DNA of 24,053 bases from Stenotrophomonas maltophilia (GTDB lineage: Bacteria; Pseudomonadota; Gammaproteobacteria; Xanthomonadales; Xanthomonadaceae), in NCBI GenBank assembly GCA_002364755.1, contig DEZI01000025.1, positions 1 to 24,053 of the forward strand, given 5' to 3'. Position numbers and translations under genes: made by a program. This document shows positions 1 to 8,295 of this stretch, in pieces (within the stretch, counting starts at the first letter, position 1; each line of letters opens with the position of its first letter). The notes under the pieces are model-generated. The model made no database searches and was not told the origin of the DNA. It saw only the letters and a program-made list of their open reading frames with translations.

Positions 1-49
1 AGCGCGAAGCGCGGACTGCGTCCGACGCCATGAACGCCCGAAGAAAAGC

Positions 50-72
50 CGCCGCGCATGGCCCGGCGCTAC
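50..72 (-). repeat. SMAG repeat, GTAG head on the minus strand
   Basis: A 23-bp GTAG-headed palindrome lies just downstream of smeF. Read on the minus strand it begins GTAG and then has a CGCCGGGC-type stem around a CATG-like centre. One arm carries a mismatch (CGCCGCGC instead of CGCCGGGC). It matches the consensus shared by the other copies in this window. Bases 1-49 show no gene or recognisable site. The smeDEF message has no T-tailed terminator here, so this hairpin may mark or protect its 3' end (inference). Confidence 0.8.
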
Positions 73-78
73 CGGGAT

Positions 79-1464
79 TTACCCGCGCTCGTGCCAGCCG
101 CCACCCAGCACCTTGTACAGGGTGATGCGGTTGGTCTGCTGGGCCAGCTCGGTCTGCAGGCGCGTCTGCTGCGCGCTGTAGGCGGTGCGGCGTGCGTCCA
201 GCAGGGTCACGAAGCTGTCCAGGCCGGCGTCATAACGGGCCTGCGACAGGCGGTTGGCCGTTTCGGCCGCATCCACCAGGCGCTGCTGCGCGCTCACCTG
301 CTCGTCCAGACTGACATTCAGCGCCAGCGCGTCGGAGGTTTCGCGGAAACCGCTCTGGATCGCCTTTTCATACTGCGCCAGGGCGATATCACGATCCGCA
401 TTGGCCACCGCCAGGTTCGCGCGCAGCTTGCCGCCCTGGAAGATCGGCAAGGTGATCTTCGGCAGGAAGCTCCACACGCGGGTGCCGCTGTCGAACAGAT
501 TGGACAGTTCGCCCGAGCCACTGCCGATGCTGCCGGTCAGGGTGATGCTGGGGAAGAACGCGGCACGCGCGGCACCGATGTTGGCGTTGGCCGCCAGCAG
601 CTGGTGTTCGGCGGCCATGATGTCCGGACGCTGCAGCAGCACGTCGCTGGGCAGGCCGGCCGGCGGCGGGGCCAGGGCCAGCAGCTGTGGTTCGATGCTG
701 TCCGGCAGCAGGTCCGCATCGACCTGGCCACCGGCCAGCAGGGCCAGCGCGTTGCGGTCCTGGGCCAGCTGCCCGCGCAGGCGGGCGGCATCGGTACGCG
801 CGGTTTCCACCAGCGTGCGGGTCTGGCTCAGCTCCAGCCCGGAGCTGCCACCGCGTTCGTGGCGGGCCTCGGCCAGGCGCAGCGAATCCTCGTAGGTCTT
901 CAGCGTGGCTTCGGAGATCTTCAGCTGCTGCGCGTCGGCACCGTAGGTCAGCCACGCGGTGGCGGTCTCGGCCACCAGGCTCAGCTGCGCGTTGCGGCGG
1001 TTGGCGGCCACGGCGAAGTACTGCTGCAAGGCAGACTCGCTGAGGTCACGCACGCGGCCGAACAGATCCAGCTCGAAGTCGGCCACGCCGACGCCGGCGG
1101 TGAACTGCTCGGTGACACCGGCATTGGTGCCCTGCCGCTCCATCTGGCCGGTGGCGGCCAGGCCGGGCACGCGGTCGGCACGCTGCACGCGGTACTGGCC
1201 GCGTGCCTTTTCCACGTTCAACACCGCCACGCGCAGGTCGCGGTTGTTGTCCAGCGCCTGGCCGATCACCTGCTGCAGGCGCTCATCGGTGAAGAAATCG
1301 CGCCAGCCCAGTGCCGCAACATCGGTCACTTCGCCCTGGCTGGCTTCGGCCGGCCACTGCGACGGAATGCCCGGGGCGACGGCAGTGTTCTTCGGCGCCA
1401 GGGTGGAACACCCGGCCAGGCCCAGGCTGGCGACGAGCGCCAGCAGCAAGGGGGTCTTATTCAT
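79..1464 (-). CDS. smeF: SmeF, outer-membrane channel lipoprotein of the SmeDEF RND efflux pump
   Basis: 461-residue TolC/OprM-type outer membrane factor. With SmeD and SmeE it forms the exit duct that carries drugs across the outer membrane. The N-terminus is a lipoprotein signal: a hydrophobic stretch at residues 5-17, then a lipobox LAGC with Cys19 as the lipidated residue. Two OEP-type repeats follow, rich in Ala, Gln and Leu, as expected for the alpha-helical barrel. The start at 1464 was chosen because it begins the signal peptide and is preceded by GGAGG five bases upstream. The next in-frame Met upstream would add 16 residues and spoil the signal. The start overlaps the smeE stop by 8 bp (ATGAATAA), implying translational coupling. 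Identification rests on family features plus the smeT-smeDEF arrangement. Confidence 0.95.
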   Translation of the reverse strand: MNKTPLLLALVASLGLAGCSTLAPKNTAVAPGIPSQWPAEASQGEVTDVAALGWRDFFTDERLQQVIGQALDNNRDLRVAVLNVEKARGQYRVQRADRVPGLAATGQMERQGTNAGVTEQFTAGVGVADFELDLFGRVRDLSESALQQYFAVAANRRNAQLSLVAETATAWLTYGADAQQLKISEATLKTYEDSLRLAEARHERGGSSGLELSQTRTLVETARTDAARLRGQLAQDRNALALLAGGQVDADLLPDSIEPQLLALAPPPAGLPSDVLLQRPDIMAAEHQLLAANANIGAARAAFFPSITLTGSIGSGSGELSNLFDSGTRVWSFLPKITLPIFQGGKLRANLAVANADRDIALAQYEKAIQSGFRETSDALALNVSLDEQVSAQQRLVDAAETANRLSQARYDAGLDSFVTLLDARRTAYSAQQTRLQTELAQQTNRITLYKVLGGGWHERG

Positions 1465-4400
1465 GGGAACCTCCATGGGCAGCATCATCGCGCGGGGCCG
1501 GCGGCGTGCCATCCCCGTTGCCCTTGTTGCGGTTGAACACGCGCTGCACCACCACGAAGAACAGCGGGATGAAGAACACGCCCATCACCGTGCCCACCAG
1601 CATGCCGCCCAGCACGCCGGTACCGATGGCGCGCTGCGCACCGGAACCTGCACCGGAGGCGATGGCCAGCGGCAGCACGCCCAGGCCGAACGCCAGCGAG
1701 GTCATGACGATCGGGCGCAGACGGTCGCGTACCGCGTGCATCGTCGCTTCGATCAGGCCCGCGCCCTTCTCGAGGTTCTCCTTGGCGAATTCCACGATCA
1801 GGATCGCGTTCTTGCTGGTCAGGCCCACCGTGGTCAGCATGGCCACCTGGAAGTAGATGTCGCGCTCCATGCCACGGAAGGTATTGGCCAGCACTGCGCC
1901 GAGAATACCCAGCGGCGCCACCAGCAGCACCGAGGTCGGCACGCTCCAGCTTTCATAGAGTGCCGCAAGGCACAGGAACACGATCAGCAGCGACAGCGTG
2001 TACAGCAGCGGCGTCTGCGAACCAGCCTGGCGTTCCTGGTAGGACAGCGCGGTCCATTCGATCTCGAAGCCGGTCGGCAGGTCCTTGGCAATGCGCTCGA
2101 TCTCGGCCATGGCATCACCGGAGGCCACGCCCGTGGCGGGCTCGCCCTGGATCTCCATCGCCGACACGCCGTTGTAGCGTTCCAGGCGCGGCGAACCGTA
2201 GTCCCAGCGCTTGGTGGCGAAGGCACTGAACGGCACCATCTCGCCGTGCCCGTTCTTCACCGACCAGACGTTGAAGTCGTCCGGGTTCATGCGGAACGGT
2301 GCATCGGCCATCACGTACACGCGCTTGACGCGGCCACGGTCGATGAAGTCATCGATGTAGCTGCTGCCCCACGCCGCGGCGAGGGTGTTGTTGATCGAGC
2401 TGACCGAAAGACCCAGGGCATTTGCCTTTTCCACGTCCACGTCGATGCGCAGCTGCGGGGTATCTTCCTGGCCGTTGGGGCGCACGTTGGCGAGCAGCTT
2501 GCTCTGCCCCGCCGCACCCAGCAGCTGGTTGCGCGCGGCCAGCAGCGCGTCGTGGCCCTGGCCGCTGGTGTCCTTCAGGAAGAAGGTATAGCCCGAGCCG
2601 ATGCCCAGCTCCGGCATGGCCGGCGGCGGGAAGGCGAAGATGAAGGCGTCCTTGATCTGGCCCAGCGCGCCCATCGCACGCCCGGTGATCGCACCGACGC
2701 TGTGGTCGGCGTCGCGCTCCTTCCAGTCCTTCAGCTTGACGAAGGCCATGCCCGCGTTCTGGCCCATGCCGGCGAAGCTGAAGCCCTGCACGGCGAAGAT
2801 CGATTCGACCGCGTCGGCTTCGTTCTTAAGGAAGTGGTCTTCCAGCTTGGCCATCGCTTCCAGGGTACGTTCCTGGGTGGCGCCGACCGGGGTCGACACC
2901 AGCGCCATCATGATGCCCTGGTCTTCATTGGGCAGGAACGAGCTGGGCAGGCGCGCAAACAGAACGCCCATCACCACGGCCAGGGCGACGAAGATGCCCA
3001 TGAAGCGCCACGGCCGATGGATGATGCCCTTCACGCCGCGCTGGTAGGTTTCGCTGGAACGGTCGAAGCCGCGGTTGAAACCGTTGAAGAAGCGGCCGAG
3101 CAGGCCGCTGTGGGTAACATGGTGCTCGCCCTTCTTCAGCGGCTTGAGCATGGTCGCGCACAGCGCCGGGGTCAGCACGATGGCCACCAGCACCGACAGC
3201 GCCATGGCCGAAACGATCGTGGCCGAGAACTGGCGGTAGATGATGCCGGTCGAGCCGCTCATGAAGGCCATCGGCACGAACACCGCCGACAGCACCAGGC
3301 CGATGCCCACCAGCGCGCCGGTGATCTGGCCCATCGACTTGCGGGTGGCTTCCAGCGGCGACAGCCCCTCTTCGGACATGATGCGCTCGACGTTCTCCAC
3401 CACCACGATGGCATCGTCCACCAGCAGGCCGATGGCCAGCACCATGGCGAACATGGTCAGCATGTTGACCGAGAAGCCGAGCATGGCCAGCACACCGAAC
3501 GTACCCAGCAGCACCACCGGCACGGCGATGGTCGGGATCAGGGTGGCGCGGAAGTTCTGCAGGAACAGGTACATCACCACGAACACCAGCACGATCGCTT
3601 CGATCAGTGTCTTGATGACGCCCTTGATCGAGACCTGCACGAACGGGGTGGTGTCGTACGGTACGACGGTTTCCAGGCCGGCCGGGAAACTGGACTTCAT
3701 CTCGTCCAGCGCGGTGCGCACGCCCTCGGCGGTGGCCAGCGCGTTGGCGCCGGTGGCCAGGGTGATGGCAATACCGGTGGACGGCTTGCCGTTGTAGCGG
3801 GTGACGAAGTCGTAGCTTTCCGCACCCAGCTCGACGCGGGCCACATCGCCCAGGCGCAGTTCGCTGCCGTCGGTGCCGCCACGCACCAGGATGTTGCGGA
3901 ACTGTTCCGGGGTCTGCAGGCGGTCCTGCGCGTTGATGGTAGCGTTGAGCTGCTGGCCCTTCACCGATGGCGCACCACCCAGCTGGCCAATGGCCACCTG
4001 TGCGTTCTGCGCGGTGATCGCCGCAGTCACCTCATCGACCGACAGCTTGTAGGTGTGCAGCTTGTTCGGGTCCAGCCAGATGCGCATGGCGTACTTGCCA
4101 CCGAACACCTGGATGTTGCCCACGCCCGGCACGCGGCTCAGGGTGTCGACGACGTTGGAGCCGACGTAGTCGGCGATGTCGTTGGCATCCATGCTGCCGT
4201 CGTTGGACACGAAGCCGAGCACCTGCAGGAAGCCGCTGCTGGACTTGGCCACGTTGATGCCCTGCCGCTGCACTTCCTGCGGCAGCAGCGGCATGGCCAG
4301 CTGCAGCTTGTTCTGCACCTGCACCTGGGCGATGTCCGGGTTGGTACCGGCTTCGAAGGTGAGGGTGATGGTGGCCTGGCCGTTGGCCGAGCTGTTGGAG

Positions 4401-4636
4401 GAGAAGTAGATCAGGCCATCGAGGCCCTTCATGTTCTGCTCGATGATCTGCGTCACCGAGTCCTCGACCACCTTGGCCGACGCACCCGGGTAGGTGGCGC
4501 TGATCTCGACGGCCGGCGGGGCGACCTCGGGATACATCGACACCGGCAGCTTCACCACCGCCAGCGCACCGGCCAGCATGATGATGATGGCGATCACCCA
4601 CGCGAAGATGGGTCGATCAATGAAAAAACGTGCCAT
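1457..4636 (-). CDS. smeE: SmeE, RND multidrug efflux permease
   Basis: 1059-residue inner-membrane AcrB/MexB-type transporter that exports drugs by proton antiport. The N-terminus MARFFIDRPIFAWVIAI is typical of the HAE1 family. The proton-relay residues are intact: Asp407-Asp408 in LLVDDAIV (the same numbers as in AcrB), Lys942 in TSKNAILIVEFAK and Thr979 in IVMTSLAFGLG. Two large periplasmic loops separate TM1-TM2 and TM7-TM8, giving the usual 12-TM layout and the usual length (AcrB 1049). GGAGA precedes the ATG by five bases. smeE starts 12 bp after smeD and overlaps smeF by 8 bp, so the three form one operon. In S. maltophilia this pump contributes to quinolone, tetracycline, chloramphenicol and macrolide resistance. 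No damage is visible in the sequence. Confidence 0.97.
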   Translation of the reverse strand: MARFFIDRPIFAWVIAIIIMLAGALAVVKLPVSMYPEVAPPAVEISATYPGASAKVVEDSVTQIIEQNMKGLDGLIYFSSNSSANGQATITLTFEAGTNPDIAQVQVQNKLQLAMPLLPQEVQRQGINVAKSSSGFLQVLGFVSNDGSMDANDIADYVGSNVVDTLSRVPGVGNIQVFGGKYAMRIWLDPNKLHTYKLSVDEVTAAITAQNAQVAIGQLGGAPSVKGQQLNATINAQDRLQTPEQFRNILVRGGTDGSELRLGDVARVELGAESYDFVTRYNGKPSTGIAITLATGANALATAEGVRTALDEMKSSFPAGLETVVPYDTTPFVQVSIKGVIKTLIEAIVLVFVVMYLFLQNFRATLIPTIAVPVVLLGTFGVLAMLGFSVNMLTMFAMVLAIGLLVDDAIVVVENVERIMSEEGLSPLEATRKSMGQITGALVGIGLVLSAVFVPMAFMSGSTGIIYRQFSATIVSAMALSVLVAIVLTPALCATMLKPLKKGEHHVTHSGLLGRFFNGFNRGFDRSSETYQRGVKGIIHRPWRFMGIFVALAVVMGVLFARLPSSFLPNEDQGIMMALVSTPVGATQERTLEAMAKLEDHFLKNEADAVESIFAVQGFSFAGMGQNAGMAFVKLKDWKERDADHSVGAITGRAMGALGQIKDAFIFAFPPPAMPELGIGSGYTFFLKDTSGQGHDALLAARNQLLGAAGQSKLLANVRPNGQEDTPQLRIDVDVEKANALGLSVSSINNTLAAAWGSSYIDDFIDRGRVKRVYVMADAPFRMNPDDFNVWSVKNGHGEMVPFSAFATKRWDYGSPRLERYNGVSAMEIQGEPATGVASGDAMAEIERIAKDLPTGFEIEWTALSYQERQAGSQTPLLYTLSLLIVFLCLAALYESWSVPTSVLLVAPLGILGAVLANTFRGMERDIYFQVAMLTTVGLTSKNAILIVEFAKENLEKGAGLIEATMHAVRDRLRPIVMTSLAFGLGVLPLAIASGAGSGAQRAIGTGVLGGMLVGTVMGVFFIPLFFVVVQRVFNRNKGNGDGTPPAPRDDAAHGGSHE

Positions 4637-4648
4637 GGAATTCTCCGC

Positions 4649-5836
4649 TTACTTCGCGTCGCCGGCCGGCTGGGCGGCAGGCTGCGGGGCGGCGTCCGGC
4701 TGTGCCGGGGCGGCGCCCTTCTCGGTGGCCTGCACGGGCATGCCGGGGCCGATCTTCTGCAGGCCTTCGACGATGACCTTGTCACCCGGTTGCAGGCCGT
4801 CCTCGACCAGCCACTTGTCGGCCAGTGCGCGGCTGACCTTCACCGGGCGCACTTCCACCTTGTTGTCCTTGCCGACCACCATGGCGCTGGTTTCGCCCTT
4901 GGCATCGCGCGCGATGCCCTGCATCGGCACCAGCACGGCATCGGCACGCACGCCGCCGCCGATCACCGCGCGCACGTACATGCCCGGCATCAGCAGGCCT
5001 TCGGGGTTGTCCACCTTCACCCGCAGCGCGTAGCTGCCGGTGGTCGGGTCGACGCTCACCTCGGAGAACTCCAGCGCGCCCTTGTGCGGGAACTCGCTGC
5101 CGTCTTCCAGCAGAATGGTGACCGGCAGGGTCTGGTTGTCCTGCAGGCGGCCGGCGGCCAGTTCGCGGCGCAGCTGCAGCAGCTCGGCCGAGGACTGGGT
5201 CAGGTCGACGTAGATCGGGGTGAGCTGCTGCACGGTGGCCAGCGCATCGGCCTGGCCGACGCTGACCAGCGCGCCCTGGGTGACGCTGGACTTGCCGATG
5301 CGGCCGCTGATCGGCGCGGTGATGCGCGCGTAGCCGAGGGTGACGTTGGCCGCGTCCAGTGCCGCCTTGGCGGCACCGACATCGGCCTCGGCCTGCTTCT
5401 GCGTGGCGATGGCGTTTTCAAGGTCCTGCTGGCTGACCGCATCGACCTTGGCCAGCTCGGTGATGCGCTTGGCGCTCAGCCGCGCAGCATTCGCGGTGGC
5501 TTCGGCGCGGGCCAGCTGGGCGCGGGCGCTGTTGGCCTGGGCGCGGTAGCTGGCGTCTTCGATCTGGTACAGCGGCTGCCCTTCCTTCACCAGGCCGCCT
5601 TCGGTAAACAGCCGCTTGGCGACGATGCCGCTGACCTGCGGGCGCACTTCGGCGACCAGGAAGGCATTGGTGCGGCCCGGCAGTTCACGGGTCAGGCCCA
5701 CGCTTTCCGACTTCAGCGTGACCACAGTCACCTGGCCGGGGCCTTGCTGGGGCTGTTCGGGTTGGCCACCGCAGGCGGCCACGGTCGCGGCGATGGCCAG
5801 CGACAGCAGGAAGGGGCGGATTCGGGTCAGGGGCAT
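4649..5836 (-). CDS. smeD: SmeD, periplasmic adaptor (membrane fusion) lipoprotein of SmeDEF
   Basis: 395-residue AcrA/MexA-type adaptor that links SmeE to SmeF in the periplasm. A lipoprotein signal occupies residues 1-21 and ends in the lipobox VAAC with Cys22 lipidated. Next come a lipoyl/barrel-sandwich half, an alpha-helical hairpin rich in Ala, Gln and Lys at roughly residues 90-160, the second lipoyl half with the ARITAPISGRIG motif, a beta-barrel domain and a Pro/Ala/Gln-rich C-terminal tail. The start at 5836 is required by the signal peptide. Longer in-frame extensions would run into the SmeT operator. The upstream sequence is C-rich with no clear Shine-Dalgarno site. It is the first gene of the operon, transcribed away from smeT and repressed by SmeT. 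Confidence 0.95.
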   Translation of the reverse strand: MPLTRIRPFLLSLAIAATVAACGGQPEQPQQGPGQVTVVTLKSESVGLTRELPGRTNAFLVAEVRPQVSGIVAKRLFTEGGLVKEGQPLYQIEDASYRAQANSARAQLARAEATANAARLSAKRITELAKVDAVSQQDLENAIATQKQAEADVGAAKAALDAANVTLGYARITAPISGRIGKSSVTQGALVSVGQADALATVQQLTPIYVDLTQSSAELLQLRRELAAGRLQDNQTLPVTILLEDGSEFPHKGALEFSEVSVDPTTGSYALRVKVDNPEGLLMPGMYVRAVIGGGVRADAVLVPMQGIARDAKGETSAMVVGKDNKVEVRPVKVSRALADKWLVEDGLQPGDKVIVEGLQKIGPGMPVQATEKGAAPAQPDAAPQPAAQPAGDAK

Positions 5837-5991
5837 GGGGCTGGGGCTCGGGGAAGGAAAAATATTCTCAGCTTGCCGTGATACGTAGCCGCATCCCGGT
5901 CCTCGGGCGCGGTTGTCACAGCGGGCAGGCATCCCCGCGCACGGCGCAGGCATCAGCAGGCGCGCATACACGACGGGGAGCATGGGGGCGA

Positions 5992-6022
5992 AATATACAT
6001 ACATGATTGTTTGTTTGTAAAG
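5992..6022 (-). promoter_or_regulatory. Candidate smeDEF promoter
   Basis: Read on the minus strand, TTTACA (6022-6017) is a plausible -35 box and TATATT (5997-5992) a plausible -10 box, with 19 bp between them. The one-base-shifted GTATAT gives an 18-bp spacer. Both boxes overlap the SmeT operator, which fits direct steric repression. The predicted start leaves about 150 nt of leader before smeD. The boxes are read by eye. Confidence 0.55.
5994..6021. promoter_or_regulatory. SmeT operator, 28-bp imperfect palindrome
   Basis: The half-sites TACATACATG (5996-6005) and TTTGTTTGTA (6010-6019) are inverted copies matching at 8 of 10 positions, centred between 6007 and 6008. Including one outer matching pair gives 28 bp, the length reported for the pseudopalindromic SmeT operator in S. 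maltophilia. The site is AT-rich in an otherwise GC-rich window and lies between the divergent smeD and smeT genes. SmeT is expected to repress both directions from here. Confidence 0.85.
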
Positions 6023-6025
6023 CGG

Positions 6026-6031
6026 TACAAT
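6026..6031 (+). promoter_or_regulatory. Candidate -10 box of the smeT promoter
   Basis: TACAAT lies 41 bp before the smeT start codon, immediately beside the operator. No good -35 box is present at the ideal distance. TTGTTT at 6007-6012 is only 13 bp upstream. The operator would cover the -35 region, consistent with autorepression by SmeT. Confidence 0.45.
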
Positions 6032-6072
6032 TCAGCCAGGTTTCACCGGCACTGGTACCCACTCTCCGACCC

Positions 6073-6726
6073 ATGGCGCGCAAGACCAAAGAAGACACCC
6101 AGGCGACCCGCGAAGGCATCCTTGATGCCGCCGAGGCCTGCTTCCATGAACACGGGGTGGCCCGGACCACGCTGGAGATGATCGGTGCCCGCGCCGGCTA
6201 CACCCGCGGCGCGGTCTACTGGCACTTCAAGAACAAGACCGAGGTGCTGGCCGCGATCATCCAGCGGGTGCACCTGCCCTTCATGCAGGAACTGGAGCGC
6301 ACCTCCAGCGACGAGCGGCAGACGCCGATCCACGACCTGCGCGCAGTAATGATCTACTCGTTCATCGAGCTGTCCGAGGATGAGCGCCTGCGCAAGACCA
6401 TGGAAATCATGCTGCGCAGCGATGCCTCGTCGGAAAGCCGGGCGCTGGCCGAGCTGCAGCAGTCCGGCTTCCGCGATGCACTGGACCGGATGGAGCGCGC
6501 CCTGCGCCGCGCCCAGGACCTGGGCCAGCTGCGCGACGGCGCCGACCCGAAGATCGCCGCGCGCATGCTGCACGCCACGGTGCTCGGCGTGCTGCACGGG
6601 TCGATGGTCGAACCGGAGCTGATGGACCTCAAACGCGACGGCATGCTCGCGCTGGACATGACCCTGGCCGCCTACGTGAAGGAAGGCGTCTTCGTGCCGG
6701 GCTCGATTCCCGAGCCGCTGCCGTAG
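6073..6726 (+). CDS. smeT: SmeT, TetR-family repressor of smeDEF
   Basis: 217-residue TetR/AcrR-type regulator that represses its own gene and the divergent smeDEF operon, and releases DNA when a ligand enters the C-terminal pocket. The TetR N-terminal DNA-binding domain spans about residues 10-57 (REGILDAAEACFHEHGV, then the helix-turn-helix around residues 33-52 ending GAVYWHFKNK). The remainder is the AcrR-like all-helical dimerisation and ligand domain. Leu166 is present. L166Q is, to my knowledge, a substitution reported to derepress smeDEF, so this allele looks wild type there. The start at 6073 (MARKTKEDTQ) is the family start; an upstream in-frame ATG at 6007 lies inside the operator and is unlikely. 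No clear Shine-Dalgarno site precedes the ATG. Confidence 0.95.
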   Translation: MARKTKEDTQATREGILDAAEACFHEHGVARTTLEMIGARAGYTRGAVYWHFKNKTEVLAAIIQRVHLPFMQELERTSSDERQTPIHDLRAVMIYSFIELSEDERLRKTMEIMLRSDASSESRALAELQQSGFRDALDRMERALRRAQDLGQLRDGADPKIAARMLHATVLGVLHGSMVEPELMDLKRDGMLALDMTLAAYVKEGVFVPGSIPEPLP

Positions 6727-6754
6727 GGTCGGATCCGCCGGGCATGGCCCGGCG
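6727..6754. repeat. SMAG-like palindrome joined to half of a second repeat
   Basis: Directly after the smeT stop codon, GGGTCGGATCC (6727-6737) equals one conserved end of the repeat family found at 14518, 21044 and 23818. It runs straight into CGCCGGGCATGGCCCGGCG (6736-6754), a SMAG stem without the GTAG head. The element looks like a chimera or remnant of two repeat types. Confidence 0.65.
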
Positions 6755-6799
6755 AGCGCTGCGCGCGGCCTGCATCCGAGGCAACGCGGGAAGGGAATT

Positions 6800-6822
6800 C
6801 GCCGGGCATGGCCCGGCGCTAC
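6800..6822 (-). repeat. SMAG repeat, GTAG head on the minus strand
   Basis: A full 23-bp copy: GTAG head at 6822-6819 on the minus strand followed by the perfect stem CGCCGGGC/GCCCGGCG with a CATG centre. It lies in the same orientation as, and 45 bp from, the headless stem at 6736-6754. Both fill the gap between smeT and the hslU terminator. Confidence 0.9.
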
Positions 6823-6833
6823 CTTCGAAACAG

Positions 6834-6857
6834 GAAAGCCGCCTTTGGGCGGCTTTC
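6834..6857 (-). terminator. Rho-independent terminator of the lptM-hslU operon
   Basis: GAAAGCCGCC and GGCGGCTTTC are perfect inverted arms of 10 bp around a 4-base TTTG loop, placed 4 bp after the hslU stop codon. The A-rich and T-rich flanks are short on both sides, so it may also stop smeT transcripts coming from the other direction. Confidence 0.75.
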
Positions 6858-6861
6858 TGCA

Positions 6862-8235
6862 TTACAGGATGTAGCGGCTCAGGTCCGGGTCCTGCACCAG
6901 TTCGCCCAGGTGCGCATCGACGTAGGCGCTGTCGATGGCCAGGGTTTCACCGTCGCGGTCCGGCGCTTCGTAGCTCAGCGAATCCAGCAGGCGCTCCAGC
7001 ACGGTGTGCAGGCGGCGCGCACCGATGTTTTCCTGGCGCTCGTTCACCTGGAAGGCGATCTCGGCCAGGCGATCGATGGCATCGGCGGTGAAGCTGACCT
7101 TGACGCCCTCGGTGGCCAGCAGCGCTTCGTACTGCTTGGTCAGCGCGGCCTTCGGCTCGGTCAGGATGCACACGAAGTCGTTCTTGCTCAGCGCACCCAG
7201 TTCCACGCGGATCGGGAAACGACCCTGCAGTTCCGGGATCAGATCGCTGGGCTTGGCCAGATGGAATGCGCCCGAAGCAATGAACAGGATGTGGTCGGTC
7301 TTGATCGTGCCGTACTTGGTGGACACGTTGGAGCCCTCCACCAGCGGCAGCAGGTCGCGCTGCACGCCTTCGCGCGAAACGTCGCCACCACCCACGTTAT
7401 CGCCGCGCTTGGCGACCTTGTCGATCTCGTCGATGAAGACGATGCCGTGCTGTTCGCAGGCTTCGATGGCCGCGGTGCGGATGTCGTCCTCGTTGACCAG
7501 CTTGCCGGCCTCTTCTTCCACCAGCAGCGGGCGCGCGGCCTTGATGGTCAGCGTGCGCTTGTGCGCCTTGGCGCCGCCGCCGAGGTTGGCGAACATCGAC
7601 TTCAGCTGCTGGCCCATTTCTTCCATGCCCGGCGGGGTCATGATGTCCATGCTGACGTTGGCAGCCAGGTCGAGTTCGATCTCGCGTTCGTCCAGCTCGC
7701 CGTTGCGCAGCATCTTGCGGAACTTGATGCGGGTCTCGTTGTCCTGCGCCGACGGCTCGTTGCGGGCCACTTCCGGATCGAAGCCGATGCCACCACTGCG
7801 GCGCGGCAGCAGCGCATCGAGGATGCGGTCTTCGGCGCGTTCTTCGGCCTGGGTACGCACGCGCACCTTGGCCTGTTCGCGATAGAGCTTGACCGCGGTG
7901 TCGGCCAGGTCGCGGATGATCTGCTCGACGTCCTTGCCGACGTAGCCGACTTCGGTGAAGCGGGTGGCTTCGACCTTCACGAACGGCGCGTTGGCCAGGG
8001 TGGCCAGGCGACGCGCGATCTCGGTCTTGCCGACGCCGGTCGGGCCGATCATCAGGATGTTCTTCGGCATCACTTCATTGCGCAGCTCAGGGACCAGCTG
8101 CATGCGGCGCCAGCGGTTGCGCAGGGCGATGGCCACCGCGCGCTTGGCGTCATGCTGGCCGACGATGTGCCGGTCCAGTTCCTGCACGATCTCGCGCGGG
8201 GTCATGGTGGCGGAGGAAACTTCGATCTTCGACAT
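6862..8235 (-). CDS. hslU: HslU, ATPase and unfoldase subunit of the HslUV protease
   Basis: 457-residue AAA+ unfoldase that recognises, unfolds and feeds proteins into HslV. The N-domain motif MTPREIVQELDRHIVGQ leads to Walker A GPTGVGKT (64-71), the pore-loop motif GYVG (97-100), the variable I-domain, Walker B in GIVFIDEIDK, and the C-terminal tail DLSRYIL, which in E. coli HslU docks between HslV subunits. The start is uncertain. ATG at 8235 gives 457 residues; an in-frame GTG at 8247 adds four. Neither has a good Shine-Dalgarno site, and I chose the ATG. A SMAG hairpin sits 25 nt upstream in the message. It is the last gene of the operon and is followed by a terminator. Confidence 0.95.
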   Translation of the reverse strand: MSKIEVSSATMTPREIVQELDRHIVGQHDAKRAVAIALRNRWRRMQLVPELRNEVMPKNILMIGPTGVGKTEIARRLATLANAPFVKVEATRFTEVGYVGKDVEQIIRDLADTAVKLYREQAKVRVRTQAEERAEDRILDALLPRRSGGIGFDPEVARNEPSAQDNETRIKFRKMLRNGELDEREIELDLAANVSMDIMTPPGMEEMGQQLKSMFANLGGGAKAHKRTLTIKAARPLLVEEEAGKLVNEDDIRTAAIEACEQHGIVFIDEIDKVAKRGDNVGGGDVSREGVQRDLLPLVEGSNVSTKYGTIKTDHILFIASGAFHLAKPSDLIPELQGRFPIRVELGALSKNDFVCILTEPKAALTKQYEALLATEGVKVSFTADAIDRLAEIAFQVNERQENIGARRLHTVLERLLDSLSYEAPDRDGETLAIDSAYVDAHLGELVQDPDLSRYIL

Positions 8236-8260
8236 GGATGTGCTCACGAATTCGTTGTCG

Positions 8261-8283
8261 GTAGCGCCGGGCCCTGCCCGGCG
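8261..8283 (+). repeat. SMAG repeat between hslV and hslU
   Basis: GTAG head at 8261-8264 followed by a perfect CGCCGGGC/GCCCGGCG stem with a CCT centre in place of CAT. It is transcribed within the hslVU message, between the hslV stop and the hslU start, as a stable hairpin. It is the only copy in the window lying inside an evident operon. Confidence 0.9.
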
Positions 8284-8295
8284 GATCGGGGAGCG

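Noticed and set aside
959..5881. A 1640-codon open frame on the plus strand opposite smeF, smeE and smeD
   Set aside because: It is the mirror of three well-identified genes. The His/Arg/Gly/Gln-rich product has no domain pattern, and long antisense frames are expected from the codon use of GC-rich genomes. The same holds for 58-1536, 6808-9153 and 16258-18027.
5837..6004. A 56-residue N-terminal extension of SmeD
   Set aside because: It would start inside the SmeT operator, upstream of any possible transcription start, and would bury the lipoprotein signal peptide.
6007..6072. A 22-residue N-terminal extension of SmeT
   Set aside because: The upstream ATG lies within the operator and before the candidate -10 box. 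The family begins MARKTKEDT.
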